From: Trachythela sp. YZ-2020
Lineage: Eukaryota; Cnidaria; Anthozoa; Malacalcyonacea; Clavulariidae
Direction of reading: 5' to 3'
Length of the DNA stretch: 64,000 nucleotides
Assembly (NCBI GenBank): GCA_016169945.1
Contig: JADLSH010000245.1
Coordinates: 1 to 64,000 of the forward strand
Below the pieces are notes generated by a model. The model did no database searches, was not told the DNA's origin, and was given only the letters and a program-made list of their open reading frames with translations. A program made the position numbers and the translations under genes. Each line of letters opens with the position of its first letter. Positions within the stretch are counted from its first letter, which is position 1. Shown here piece by piece: positions 45,920 through 57,487 of this stretch.

Positions 45920-46684
45920 AGTTTTGAAGTTATTGAGAAGGAGATCTTAAATGGTCAGAAACTTCAAGGACCACACACACTACATGAGCTGTATAGAATA
46001 CTAAAAGAAAAGGAATTGACAGAAAGGTAATGTAAGACACATTTCGGGAAAGAGATATTGTTTTTCAAACATTTTTTTAACTGTGTACTAAGTCGTTATC
46101 GGCTCTGCGAAGTCTACATGCTTGTGTTGTACTTGTGTGTTGTATGTGTGAAAGCATACATGTCACATGCTTCTCTTTATAATCTCGTCGTTCAAACTGT
46201 ACATCAATTTTTGAGCAATACATAGACCATTTGCAGAATTACTAGAGCGTATAGCATTATATGCGCATAGTCTCGACTTCATTCTTTGATTTTTTTATAT
46301 TCAGTCCTACGCGTAATGTTTGAAGTTTCTGCCGGTATTCAAAAGGATGAAGCCGAAGCTATGCTGCCCCGTCGCCAGTCGCTTGTCACAATTTCACCTT
46401 CCCATTTACCTTTGCGCACGCCTGTACACCAGGCAGGCATTGCCCGCATTTCACCTGTGGAAGAGGCAGGAGGCTATGCGTGTATATAGTGCGCTCCAGT
46501 AATTCTGCAAATGGTCTATGTAAAAGCCTATCTGAATAAGGATTGTCAAATAGAAAGAAGTAAAACTACTAAAACTATATTTTTGTCCCCTTTCAGCTTC
46601 CCGTTATTTACAGCAATATCCAAAGTCGTATACGAAGGTTATCCACCGCCAGCGCTTATTGATATGCTGAAAGATCACTTTTAA
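45920..46684 (+). pseudogene. GPD1: GPD last two exons, copy B (5' end missing)
   Basis: Exons 45,920-46,026 and 46,597-46,684 with the same borders (TTTGTCTAG acceptor, GTAATG donor, TTTCAG acceptor) and the same phase as copy A. The protein is unchanged: the one difference I see in the first exon (GAA to GAG in HELY) is silent, and the last exon is identical. The intron is about 570 bases, shorter than in copy A because a few small segments are missing. As in copy A, the Rossmann-fold and catalytic exons are absent upstream. If neither copy is expressed, the lack of decay points to a recent duplication. Confidence 0.85.
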
Positions 46685-46804
46685 TATCTACGACTATGTC
46701 AAGAACCTATTATCGTGGTTTATTATCAATCTGTAAAGTCAAAGTCAAATATTCTATTTAGACAAAAACAGGCGAAATTTTTCCAATATTTTAAATTTTG
46801 TCAA

Positions 46805-47105
46805 CAAATGCGCAACAGCATCGCTGCAATTGCAGTGCCAACATCAAATAAAAACTTTTCTGCAAAACTTCTGACTAGTTGTCGCTGCAGTTGCAATGCC
46901 AACCTCGAAACTTGCATGCAAAATTTCTAACTATAGGTGTCGCTGCAATTCCAGTGCCAACATCAAAGCTCTTCTGCAAAAATTCCGACTAGTTGTCGTT
47001 ACAAATGCAGTTTCAACCTCAAAGCTCTTCTGCAAGAACTCCAACTAGTTGTCGCTGCAATTGCAGTGCCAACCTCAAAGTTTCCGTCCAAAATATGTAA
47101 CTACT
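46805..47105 (+). repeat. ~60 bp tandem repeat, copy B
   Basis: Five units matching 21,170-21,470 in the same order (GTCGCTGCAATTGCAGTGCC type), with a handful of substitutions. Confidence 0.8.
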
Positions 47106-47277
47106 GTAGTTTAAACTGCTATGGAAGAACCAACGTCTGAGCTTTAACTTGTTGTTACGCTAAGTGTGACTATTCTAACGTGACAACCAAGCTTCGGTCA
47201 TCCCCGCCTTTAATTAATAGACTATCTTTAAATATCTAGACTATATTGGAACGACAATCTTTAAATTATGGTACGCG

Positions 47278-47869
47278 CAGGGGTAAATAAAGTGGGGACC
47301 GACGGTCGCAGGCACATTTCAGAAATGAAACAACTTGCAGGCACATTTTGTAAAACTTGTTATAATTCATTGATGGAAAGTTAAAAGAAACATCAAAGCT
47401 GCCAGTTATGGACAAATAACTTTAGTCTTTATTATTAATTAACAATTATTGGATGAGGTTTTTGTGATATCCGGAATTATCAAGGTCAAGGTAAGTGTTA
47501 TCAGGCGAAGCCGAAGACTGAGACTGATAACACTTACCGAGACCTTGATAATTCCGGATATAACAAAAACCGAATTCAATAATTGTTTTATTATACATTG
47601 CATTGTCATTAAACTCCTTCGATAAACAACGATTTAAATTCTGTCGCACAAAACAACGTTTGGTTCTAAAATAATGGGGTAAAAACCAATTATAAAAATA
47701 AAACAAGAACGACAAAATATTAGAAATCTAATTTACTTACTATAGTTCTGATAAAAGTTTCAAAAGAGTGTATTTTTTACGCAAAAACTTTCAAAAAGAC
47801 ATCGTTTATTCATGTTGTTTTTTCTTGTTTTTATTCTTGTATGTACAGCTGCCGCTCGCTGCCGCCCTG
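47278..47869. mobile_element. hAT-type non-autonomous element
   Basis: A 592 bp insertion with ends CAGGGGTAAATAAAGTGG and GCTGCCGCCCTG (CAGGG inverted), flanked by the 8 bp duplication GGTACGCG (47,270-47,277 and 47,870-47,877). Copy A has the empty site, a single GGTACGCG near 21,629. The 8 bp duplication with CAGGG termini is diagnostic of hAT elements. The interior has a long hairpin (47,452-47,573: TCCGGAATTATCAAGGTC facing GACCTTGATAATTCCGGA) and no transposase. Confidence 0.92.
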
Positions 47870-49129
47870 GGTACGCGGACCAATTTTTTTTGGCACGGTA
47901 CTCCTAATTTTTGCAGTGTAAACGCAAAATTAAGCGGCCGCGTATCAATAGTTTTTGGCGGACCGAGACCGCCTCATGGTAATCTCGGCCGGCTTGAAAT
48001 ATGGCACGCGGCCTTAAAACTAATTACGCATGCGTATTCCTTGAAAAACTAACAGAGGAAAGGTGCATGTGGTCGGATGAAGCAACTCCGTACTTTTAAT
48101 TAATTGGTGGTCAGGGGAAACAATCGAAAAATTTTTGGCTACATGAAAAACGTCAAGGCAAACTACTAAAGTTTATCAAATACTTCAGGTAAGTCACTAG
48201 AAAAACAAAAATCATTCGTTGAATCCCGTGTTTCGCTTTTCAACCTTGTATCTTAAAAAACAATAAGAACGCACTTCAGTATGTTCTACTTTTAGAAAAC
48301 AAAAAGAGAACATACTTTCGTATGTTCTACTTTTGTTTTTGTTTTTAAGATGTTATTCAAGATTTAAAACGAAAATCAGCATTCAACGACCGATCTTCGT
48401 TTTTTTATACGCACGTTCACAATTCACCCCGTACAGACCAGCGAGTTTTCCTTGACGAGTTTATTTGTTAATGTGTACGAAAAAGTTTTTTTCTATCAAT
48501 TTTTCCTTGACAAGTTTTACGAGCATGCATATTAACGACACATATGGGAGCAGCAAGCTTAAAGATATTAATGAGACAGGTAAGCCTGCAGATGTTGAAG
48601 CGAACCTAAAGATGATGAAGTTTCCACCAAATACAAACTTACTGGTTAAGAGAAGGGAGTTAAAGTTACTATAGTTGGTTCGAAATTTAACAAATCAAAT
48701 CCTGTATTTCGGAGTAAACTACTATTTAACTATAAAATGGATGGTTAAAAAGTAATTAACTACTATGAATTGACTTAAGAGGAACTAGGAACAGTAAAGA
48801 ACCACACATGGACCACGGTGCTCTATTAGCGTGTTTCCCGGCCTGTGTTACTGCGCCCTGGTTTCGGGCAAATCAAAAGCCCCTCCCGCCACTCTCTTGA
48901 TCCTCTCTCCAATATGCGCCTCTCTCGAATGTGCGTAAAACACATATAGCCTTAAAAGGGAACATATCAAGCACGACTCAAAAAGCAGTATGTGCCGCGG
49001 GCCCGCAAAAGCACACACGGTCTCCGAAACTTCAAATATTACGCACGACTGACTAAAACCCAAAAGAATGAAGACGACGGTATTGCCAAAACCATATTCG
49101 AGCTAGGCGGCTGTTGGGGGGGGTGCGGG

Positions 49130-49244
49130 ACATAATATTTCGTAAGCATGCAGTGCATAATATTTCTTAAGCATGCAGTGCATAATATTTCTTAAGTATG
49201 CAGGTGCATAACATTTCTTAAGCATGCAGGTACATAATATTTTC
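49130..49244 (+). repeat. 26 bp satellite, short copy B array
   Basis: About five units of CATAATATTTCTTAAGCATGC type ending at the stop codon of the ApoL-like gene. Copy A has about forty, so the array has expanded or contracted since duplication. Confidence 0.9.
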
Positions 49245-50381
49245 TTACACAGGTTCATATGTATTTCTTAAGCTCTCTTCCATGCGGTTTGCTAGAAGAC
49301 GCAGTTCTGTGCCAAGCTGAGATTCTCCTTGAGATTCATAGTGGTTTTGGTACGCGTTATACACTTCCCATAAAGACGTGAAGGCACCAAAACCCGCGGT
49401 TACCACTCCTGTCATTTTTGCAGCAGTTTTCATTCCCTCCTGAGCAGCCGTTGAAGCTGCTTCTTTTGCTGCTTTTGTGGCTGTTTCCTTCACAGCTTTA
49501 GCGGCGGCTTCTTTGGCGGCTTGTTGTGCGGCTAAATTTCCACCTTCTTCTGCCGCCAGCTTAACTGCTTCCTTGGTCGCTTTTTCGAGCGTCTCCTCAA
49601 GAATTTCTTTGTACGCTTTCTGGGCAGCTTTTAGGGCTTCTTTTCGCACAAAGTCCTTAGAAAACCCGCCGCACATCGACTTAACCGCCGATGACGCGCT
49701 CTGCTCAGCAATTTCCTCCATCCCTTCTACTGCTGTCTTTTTGGATATAAGTGCTAAAAATTTCACCATATCTAAAAGAATTTTAGATGATCTGTCTGAA
49801 AGAAAGTACGATATTGGCGGAATTGCCGCTTCGAGTATTTCAAAAGCTTTATCGGAACCAAGAATTATTCCTATGCTACCAAATCCAGCAGCCAACGTGT
49901 GTAATTCACGAAATACCACGTAAGGTAAGTTACCTTTTTTCCCCCTGCTAATAATATCGTTCATGTCTGTCTGTGCTTCCTCATCTTTAGCCAGTTGTCG
50001 CAAGAGTTTCTCTTGCAAGGCGCTGTTGTCTTGGCCTCGATCATATTCGTTCTTCACTGACCAGGCTCCACCACCAACAGAACATAGAGCTCCTACACAT
50101 GTGAGACTGCCAATCACAATTGGCGCAGCAAGACCACCAGAGGCAATTGTTATCCCACCAGCACACATTCCAAACACCCCTCCAAATGCTCCTGTTATAT
50201 TCGCATTCCGGTTTGACGCAGCACAGCCCTTGTGAATCTTATCTGCCGTTTTAGCTTTTTCTCTTATCACATCGATAGTTTTTTGACGCGTTGCTACGAC
50301 GCTCCGAATCTGTTGAACATCTCTGTTTCCCAGATGATCTTCACGTGCCGGAGATTGTCTGACCATTTCCATTTGTGCCAT
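49245..50381 (-). CDS. apolipoprotein-L-like protein, copy B
   Basis: An open frame of about 378 residues from the ATG at 50,381, with the same possible upstream splice acceptor as copy A. Order: N-terminal polar helix (KTADKIHKGCAASN), glycine-rich hydrophobic hairpin GAFGGVFGMCAGGITIASGG, then LAAPIVIGSLTCVGALC (with five residues that copy A lacks, AP-x-x-x-G as in typical ApoL hairpins), a variable middle, and an Ala/Lys/Glu-rich amphipathic helix. The hairpin and the Ala/Lys helix are nearly the same as in copy A; the middle (about residues 120-220) is only about 55-60 per cent identical by eye. Both frames are intact, arguing that both genes are or were recently functional. The ApoL-like assignment is by pattern and unverified. 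Confidence 0.6.
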   Translation of the reverse strand: MAQMEMVRQSPAREDHLGNRDVQQIRSVVATRQKTIDVIREKAKTADKIHKGCAASNRNANITGAFGGVFGMCAGGITIASGGLAAPIVIGSLTCVGALCSVGGGAWSVKNEYDRGQDNSALQEKLLRQLAKDEEAQTDMNDIISRGKKGNLPYVVFRELHTLAAGFGSIGIILGSDKAFEILEAAIPPISYFLSDRSSKILLDMVKFLALISKKTAVEGMEEIAEQSASSAVKSMCGGFSKDFVRKEALKAAQKAYKEILEETLEKATKEAVKLAAEEGGNLAAQQAAKEAAAKAVKETATKAAKEAASTAAQEGMKTAAKMTGVVTAGFGAFTSLWEVYNAYQNHYESQGESQLGTELRLLANRMEESLRNTYEPV

Positions 50382-51371
50382 GTTTTGATTTTGACGTCGC
50401 AATTTCTTGTTCTATGCGAAAAAAATAGATGTGGATACTGAAAATACGGGTATGACCATTGACCAACTCTGTACAGTATTCTACCATGCTAAATTTATAG
50501 CCACTTTGGCAATGTAGAGTTGGAGTATAGATGATGCCATTACTCCACAGACTAGAAATTTGGTTATCGACAACTGTTTGTTACCGACTATTAACTAGTT
50601 GTTATAGAACACTAATTACATAAAAGCCTTTTTATGTGTGAAGCAAGTTGACGACAACTAATCATTAAGTTAGTTTGTTAACAACTTGCTTTGCACACTG
50701 TGATTTTCCAGTCTTGGAAGGACTCAAGTAGGAAACGCACTAATGTTGAAACGAGAATTGCCAACAAAAAGACAAAAAAGCTGGTATTGGTTAGCTGAAG
50801 AATATTTAACAATTATACCATGAGCTCGAGTTGTATATGAGCTGATAGCCGACGAGGTGCGTAACAGCGATTTGGCTGGCTATCAGCCATATACGATGAG
50901 AGCGAATAGTATAATTGTTTCAAAAAGTAAATAATATATTCCGCCTGGACTGACCGACATTCCTGCAGCGGGCAAAGAAGAATTTGTCGACAGAAAATTG
51001 TTTTACAGAAATCGCGAAATATACGATGTTAGAATTTTAAAGAATTATTCAATACTATTGAATGTCATAATATTGACTCGACAATATTCTTTACTACACA
51101 TTCAAACTCTATTCTCGTTTCTGATTGGTCAAAAAGCCACCGATAATTCTCAACATCCTGTAGTTTTCACGTTTCTCCCGCTAGTGACGTCATCAGCGTG
51201 GAATAATTATCACTTATTTACTGAGACCGAGGGAAACAGCGTGTTTTGTGGCCCCGAGACCGCCGTTGAAGCCTCGCTTGCTGCGGCAGCAATAAAACTA
51301 TTACTGGACCCCAGTCCTGATAAGCTTGAAGTGGACACCTGTTAAAACTATATTTTAGAGACGCTGTAATT

Positions 51372-51473
51372 AACAATAATTCGCCGAAGGCGAAGTAAAT
51401 ATCGGTGAATAAAAACCAAGACAAAGCCGAGGTTTTTATTCACGGATATTCACCGAGCCTGAGGCGAATAATT
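51372..51473. mobile_element. hairpin MITE, copy B
   Basis: Counterpart of the hairpin at 28,049-28,152, with CAATAATTCGCCGAAGGCGA facing GAGGCGAATAATTG. It lies directly upstream of the LINE insertion point. Confidence 0.65.
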
Positions 51474-51500
51474 GCTTTATATAGTAAAATTAGACATAAG

Positions 51501-52670
51501 ACATTTCAGTCTTGTTTAATCTACGATAGTTGTCGTATAAAGTGGGCATGGGATCTTGATGCATTGAAAAAATTTGTCGAAGATGTGGTCAGTTTATCGG
51601 GAATTTGGAAATCACCTGGAGGTACAGCTAAACAATTCCAATGTTGTGACTATGATCTCACCCCAACTTGGTATCCGGGGAAACAAAATACGATAACATT
51701 TCATGGGAAAGACGGTGAAATGCTGAAAGAATTCTTGATGCGACTACTGAGCAAACCTAGAGATAAACAAGCGACCAACATATGGCCCGTAAATAGTGTG
51801 CCCACAACCGATATTGAGCCTGACATGCAACAGGAAGCTAGTGGAAATACAAATGATGTTGCGGCTGAGAAACCTCATTGTAGTAATTGCGAGGATATGG
51901 CGATTAAGCTATCAGAAATTGAGGGGAAGCTGGGCGGTTTGTATGATATAACTTATAAAATCTATAATTCTGTTAGCGATTCGACAGCGATAGGTGATGA
52001 TTTGGGCCAAAAGTTTTGTAAAGATGGTCATACTAATGCAATAGATCAGCCCAACCAGAACAACGAGCGTCCCCTTTCAGAATATTATGAATTGTCAACA
52101 GACTTAGAGGAAGTTAAGCTGGATGCGGTGATAAACCACACTAAACTATCCAACAATATCTCATCAAATAGTAAGGTTATTAGCGAAAATACTCAAGAAA
52201 TAAATCAACTCAAAGAACAATTGACCAATATGCAAAGTGAGCGTCAAACACTCATTAAGGAAATTTCAAAACAAAGTGAGATAATTAAGCAACTATCCTC
52301 CAAAGTGGATAATTTGCAAAACACACAAGTAATCCATAGTGCCCAACATAGCGTTAGATCAAGTACGTCAAAGGAATCGCTCAACACCCAACAAACTACT
52401 GAGTGTCTCGATCTAAATAAACCGCTAAATACTCCTTTGAGCGCTAACCTACCTGTCTCAATGAAACCGCCGAATAAGAAACATAACGCAGTGAATACTA
52501 GGCCTATTAAGCCTAAAGAAAAATCTGCAAAGAAACATGTTGACTTAGCCCCTGAAAGTCAGCACAAAGTTCACCCAAGAATGCCTATAAATAGGAAAAC
52601 TCGCCCAGAAGAAGTGGGTGAAACCTCGCGAAATGAGTCAAATTCAAGACAAGAAGCGAACCACGAATAA
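51501..52670 (+). pseudogene. LINE ORF1 (5' truncated)
   Basis: About 390 codons of the ORF1 protein, which in related LINEs binds element RNA. It enters the element without its own start (TFQSCLIYDSCRIKWAWDLD). By chance it stays in frame with flanking sequence back to an ATG-containing stretch at 51,405, so the longer open frame is a fusion artefact. Visible parts: a conserved N-terminal segment (GIWKSPGGTAKQFQCCDYDL, TITFHGKDGEMLKEFL) also typical of cnidarian LINE ORF1; a CxxC pair (CSNC); a coiled coil (about 52,180-52,320: SNSKVISENTQEINQLKEQL region); and a basic, low-complexity C terminus. The frame is intact to its stop. Confidence 0.7.
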
Positions 52671-52790
52671 CCTTAACATAGTTGACATCGGGAGGTTACC
52701 ACTAATTGATACGCAACAACATAAAATTCCAGCTAGAATAACTACCCGTTTCCAACAAGGAACTAGAGCAAAGTCAAAGCGATATAATAG

Positions 52791-55641
52791 TTGGGGTTTT
52801 CGGAAGCGACCAGGATACCCTCTAATCGATTAGCCATCCGGCAAAGTAGGAGCCACAACTTAATTAATATTCCAATTACGAAAACTACAAATGCTGCTCT
52901 TGACGTTTCTTTACCAAAATTTTTATTACTAAACGCTAGATCAATCCTTAATAAAAAAGAGGAACTTGAGGTCATTATCAGTCAGTGTAGCCCTGATGTA
53001 GTCATGATCACAGAAACATGGTTATCTGATATCGTACCTGATGAAGTCGTTAATATTCCGAAATTTAGCTTGGTCAGAAAAGATAGACCTATTGGAAGGG
53101 GTGGTGGAGTGCAAGTGTATATACGGGAAAGTATAACTTACAAACTTCGACTCGACTTGTCAAATGATCAATATGAGTGTGTTTGGATTGTATTACGCCC
53201 TGTCTGGCTTCCAAGATCAATTTCTAGTGCAATTGCATGTGTGTACATTCCTCCATCTGTAAATATGGAGACGGTAAATAGTTTCTGTGACTATTTTTGC
53301 TACTGTTATGATAAATTGAAATCTGAAAGCCCATGCACAGCAATCATTGCAGCTGGTGATTTCAACCCTGACAGTAATGGGTTTAATATAAGAACAATCA
53401 CACGCCAATGCCACATAAAAAAAATATTAAAAAAACCAACCAGGTGTAATGCCGTGTTGGACCTAATTATTACGGACATACATAAGTTTTACGAAGATCC
53501 AGAAATACTGCCCCCCCTTGGAACTTCTGACCATAAACGAATTGTATGGAGACCAAAAAATCGAAATCAGTTAGGAAACAAAAAAGGAAAAAGAACAGTA
53601 ACTGTAAGGCCGCTGAGAGACTCATCTATACTTCAATTTGAGCAGTTCATTAGAGAATATAATTGGTCATTTGTATTTAACGCTGCTGAAGTCGATGATG
53701 GGGTGCGTTTATTTCTTGAGGCAACTAATAACATGTTTGATACCTTCTTCCCCTGTAAATCAATCAAAGTGTATGAGGACGATAAACCATATATCACTGG
53801 AAGAATCAAGGAAATGATGCATAATCGCGATAAAGCATACCAACGTGGACAAGCCGAACGCTTTAAGTATCTACGAAATAAAATTGTATCTGAGATTCGG
53901 AAAGAGAAAAATAAATTTTATGAAAAGAGAATTAAACCGATATGCAGCCATAACCCAAAGCAATGGTGAAACAGATAAAGAAAGTTGTTGGAACTAAGAA
54001 GGATTCAGTCTCTATTATAGATCCGGAAACTGAAAATCCACTAAGCGCAAAAGAGTCCGCTGAGTTTATTAACACCTTTTTCACAGACCTAACTAAGAAC
54101 TACCCAGAAGTGGCTGATGAGTGGCTGACGATTACAGCAGATGAGACTCTGCCTCAAATCTCTGTGACGAATCTCATAAAGAAATTAAAAGGCATAGATG
54201 CCAATAAAGCACATGGGCCATTTGATCCCTGTTTAAAGATAATAAAGTTATTCGCTGAATATTTTGCAGTACCTTTAGTATATATTTTTAATCAATCCTT
54301 CCAAACTATGAAATTCCCGGAAGTTTGGAAAATTTCTAACGTCTGTGCTATCCCCAAAACAACCCCATGCAATAGAGTGGAGGAGTTAAGACCGATTTCC
54401 CTTACTAGCGTACTCTCAAAGTGCAAGAATCGTATGCTGTTGAATGGATCCTTGAGGACGTTCAAGAAGAAATTAGTGATTCTCAATTTGGTGGCCTGGC
54501 AGGATCTTCAGCTGTTTTGACGTTAGTGTATTTGGTACATAATTGGTATAAGTGCATGGAAAACACGGGAAAAGTTGTAAGAATCTCCTTTTGGACTTTC
54601 GTAAAGCCTATGATTTGATCAACCATAACATTTTGTTAGGAAATTTTATGGACATTGGCGTGCGCCCTTCGTTAGTAAGATGGTTTGCGACGTATTTACA
54701 AGGTAGACTACAAATGTGTACGTTTAGAAACCACAAATCAGAGTGTAAAAGTATAAGAGGAGGATCACAAGGAAGTAAATTGGGGCCCTGGCCTTCATTA
54801 TAAAGATTAACCAGCTGGCCAATGTTGTTGAAACACCAAGTGATGATCAGAATGGAGGTTCTGACCAAGACGACATTGTTATTTTTATGGATGACACTAC
54901 TTTATCCGAGGTGATTGATGTCACTGATCATGTATCTGGAAATTGTATCGGAAATAGTCAAAATAATATTGATAACATAATTCGGTTCACGGAAAATGAG
55001 CAAATGGAATTAAACGCCAAGAAATGCAATGAAATGGTAGTAGATTTTAGAAAGATTAAGACTGTAATCCCTCCTGTCTGCATTGGGCAACAACCAATGT
55101 CTAGAGTCAAAACGTACAAGTTATTGGGACTCTGGATAGACGATGATTTAAATTGGGAATCAAATACAGAGTACATTATTAAGAAAGCAACCAAACGTCT
55201 ATATTTTTTGAAGGTTCTTAAGGGTTATGGCGCACCAAAAAATGACCTCAAGACCTTTTATTGCTGTGTAATCAGATCAACTTTGGAGTATGGTGCCCAG
55301 GTATGGAACGGCAACTTGACGCAAGCACAGCGTAATGATATTGAAAGAGTACAGAAACGAGCTTTGAGGATAATTGTTCCTGAATATGAGTACAATCGTG
55401 CGCTTCAGGAATGTGAACTAAAAACGTTACAGGAACGTAGAGATGATTTATGTGTTCGTCTCATCAAGAGCCATCACATAAATTACATTCATTGCTTCCT
55501 AGGAAATGCTCTGAGGTAAAAGGAAGAGAAACTCGAACAAATCCGAACAAATTTTATAACTTCTTCTACAGGACCGAAAGATTTAAACGCAGTCCGTTAG
55601 TATATGCAATAGATAAATACAACGATAGGCTAAAACTGTAG
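52791..55641 (+). pseudogene. LINE ORF2 endonuclease-reverse transcriptase, frameshifted
   Basis: Endonuclease domain 52,900-53,570 with APE motifs LLLNARSI, ITETWL, VYIPPS, GDFN, LDLIITD and TSDHKRIVW. Linker 53,600-53,969. A shift at about 53,965 leads into the reverse transcriptase start (KAHGPFDP, VCAIPKTT, LRPISLTSVLSKC). Further shifts occur near 54,430-54,520 and 54,590 (LLLDFRKAYDLINHNILL) and near 54,780-54,810. The catalytic block reads FMDDTTLSEV at 54,885, then LLGLWIDDDLNWESN and the C-terminal region (YGAQVWNGNLTQAQRNDIERV). A last shift near 55,490 precedes KFYNFFYRTERFKRSPLVYA and the stop at 55,641. At least five shifts make it inactive. The enzyme would nick target DNA and reverse-transcribe its RNA. 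Confidence 0.88.
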
Positions 55642-55832
55642 TTTTTAATTTGAGAACGTTCTATATATATAGTCGTATATTTTAGTCGTATTTTAGATAT
55701 AAATTTGTATATACATGTAATATTTTAGAATTAGTTGTAATCTTAACTAGTAGTTGAACTAAATTGTAAACACATTATAATTTAGCGTATCCGCTATTGA
55801 AATGTGGGAAATAAAGCCATTATTATTATAAG

Positions 55833-56430
55833 TGATTAATATATGGAAAAAAGAAAATGCACATTTCAAAAATATTTTAATTGAATATTTACGATAAAAG
55901 CGGCCTAAAAACGCTTTAGATGCTTATTGCGTATTAATCCGAGGTAGCGCAACCAATCAGCGTTGAGAATTTTCAATAATAACCTATGTAATTTTACTAA
56001 TGGCATTTAAATATATGATGGATATGGCGCCGGGATATTTAAGCCAAAAATTAGTACTAGGCCTAGGGGTAGTGTCAGTGGATGAAATACACGAAACTCT
56101 GAACAATTACATATTCCGTTGTGTAAGAACAAACCAGAGCAAAGATCCTTCTTTTACATAATTTTTACCATTACCCAATGTCATAGCAACGGCAGTAACC
56201 TCACCTTTCTAAAAATATTCAAACTCTTTAGATCTAAATAGTATGTTTTCCATTTCTCTTAAAATTGTATCAAGCGACTTTACGACATTTTATTATTGCT
56301 GCCTAAGCGGCAGCACCCTATTCTTGACACGTTTGAATTTCCCGCCACGACTTTTATATACTGAACCGTATCGAGATTTTTTGTCGTGTGTCTGCATGTG
56401 ACGTCAAATTATGACGTGGCGCTAAGGAAT
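55833..56430. other. noncoding; candidate promoter region
   Basis: 55,833-56,290 matches copy A 28,171-28,640 (including AACCAATCAGCGTTGAGAAT). From 56,295 copy B diverges: GCTGCCTAAGCGGCAGC inverted pair, then CTTTTATATACTG (TATA-like) and TGACGTCAAATTATGACGT, a pair of CRE-like motifs. Confidence 0.4.
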
Positions 56431-56434
56431 TTAC

Positions 56435-56656
56435 ATGCGATTAACATGCACTAGAAGTTTACGATGGCAATCCGATTATTATCGAATACTACATTCGGTA
56501 ATATGCGAACGACGTTACGACTATGGAGATTGGAGATGTGCAACACGAGGTGAAAATCGCTGGAAAACGCTCGAAGAGGCGGAAGAGCGAATGAGGGAAC
56601 AAAAGGGAACATACATTATTTTTTTACGTTTTGGGGGAAAAGAGTTCATTTCTAAA
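56435..56656 (+). CDS. unrecognised candidate first exon
   Basis: An ATG-initiated open stretch with RYDYGDWRCATRGENRWKTL and EEAEERMREQKGTYIIFLRF, ending at GGGGGAAAAGAGTTCATTTC then AAAGGTAGGT, a good splice donor. It lies 40-90 bases after TATA-like and CRE-like motifs. The Trp/Arg/Glu-rich composition and the final LRFGGKEFISK faintly resemble the N-terminal part of LINE ORF1 proteins, so it could belong with the LINE fragment that follows. No domain is identified. Confidence 0.3.
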
Positions 56657-56772
56657 GGTAGGTTTATTCATTCGATATTTCCTTTTGACCTTTTGTCTTA
56701 TATTTTGTCGTAAACAAATGCCTTCGCAAATCCCTCATAAATTCACATTGTCACCGTCAGGCGTCAGCATTT

Positions 56773-57300
56773 ATGCACTCGCTGTGTTTAAACTTCGGTT
56801 TGCGACGGTTTGAACAATGTTATAAATCGGGAGTGGACTACGAAAGAGCATTAGGGGAAAGCAACCTCAAAACACTTAGAAGTCGCAGGGATGACATGTG
56901 CATAAAGCTGGTTAAGAATATGGTCGATCCTGCGCACAAATTGCATACGCTGTTGCCAGAAACAATTGATGAGATAAGAACGAGAGAGACAAGAATAAAT
57001 GGAAAGAATTTTTATAATTTTAAATGTAGGACAGAACGGTTCAGGAAAAGTCCATTTGTATATTCTATAGTCAGATACAACTCGACATATGCATTGAACT
57101 ATTCTTAATATTTTAACTTTTAGAAACCCTTTAAAAGCATTTTTGCTAATATTAGATAAAGGATAAACATATTTTAAGCATTTTTGTATTTTTCTAATTT
57201 AACCTGATCATTATCACATTGTTGTAATGCATGTTGTAATTTAGTTAATTAGTAACTACTAAATGTGCAATAGAGGAATAAGAATAATAATAATAATAAT
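56773..57300 (+). pseudogene. LINE ORF2 3' fragment
   Basis: Open frame with DYERALGESNLKTLRSRRDD, HKLHTLLPETIDEIRTRETR and FYNFKCRTERFRKSPFVYSI, stop at 57,108. It aligns by eye to the last 100 residues of the LINE at 51.5-55.8 kb (LQECELKTLQERRDDLCVRL, FYNFFYRTERFKRSPLVYAI) but is clearly divergent, so it is a separate family member. The 3' UTR ends in an AAT-repeat tail (57,282-57,305). Everything upstream of the C terminus is missing: a typical 5'-truncated insertion. Confidence 0.8.
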
Positions 57301-57339
57301 AATATCATCATAGACCTATTAATAATACAATGTCAAAGG

Positions 57340-57470
57340 TCAAAACAACAAAATCATCCCGCCTGCCGGGATGAAATTTTCTCATATAAACACAACACAA
57401 ATTCATCCCGCTTACCGGGCTGGCCCGGTCAGCGAGGCAGCCCGGCTTTCATGTAAACAGCCCCTAAGGC
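57340..57470. mobile_element. GC-rich MITE-like segment
   Basis: CATCCCGCCTGCCGGGATGA and TTCATCCCGCTTACCGGGCT form overlapping inverted and direct repeats, followed by GGCCCGGTCAGCGAGGCAGC and TTTCATGTAAACAGCCCC. It looks like the end of a small DNA transposon; the opposite terminus is uncertain. Confidence 0.4.
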
Positions 57471-57487
57471 AGAATTAAATTATCTTC

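Larger units (their letters stand above)
51501..55827 (+). mobile_element. CR1/L2-like LINE insertion
   Basis: A 4.3 kb non-LTR retrotransposon flanked by ATAAG at 51,496-51,500 and 55,828-55,832; copy A has the single site (CATAAGTGATT at 28,169). It carries a 5'-truncated ORF1, an endonuclease plus reverse transcriptase ORF2 with frameshifts, a 3' UTR with GGGAAATAAAGCC and a short ATT-repeat tail. Insertion is after the A/B duplication or in B only. Confidence 0.9.
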
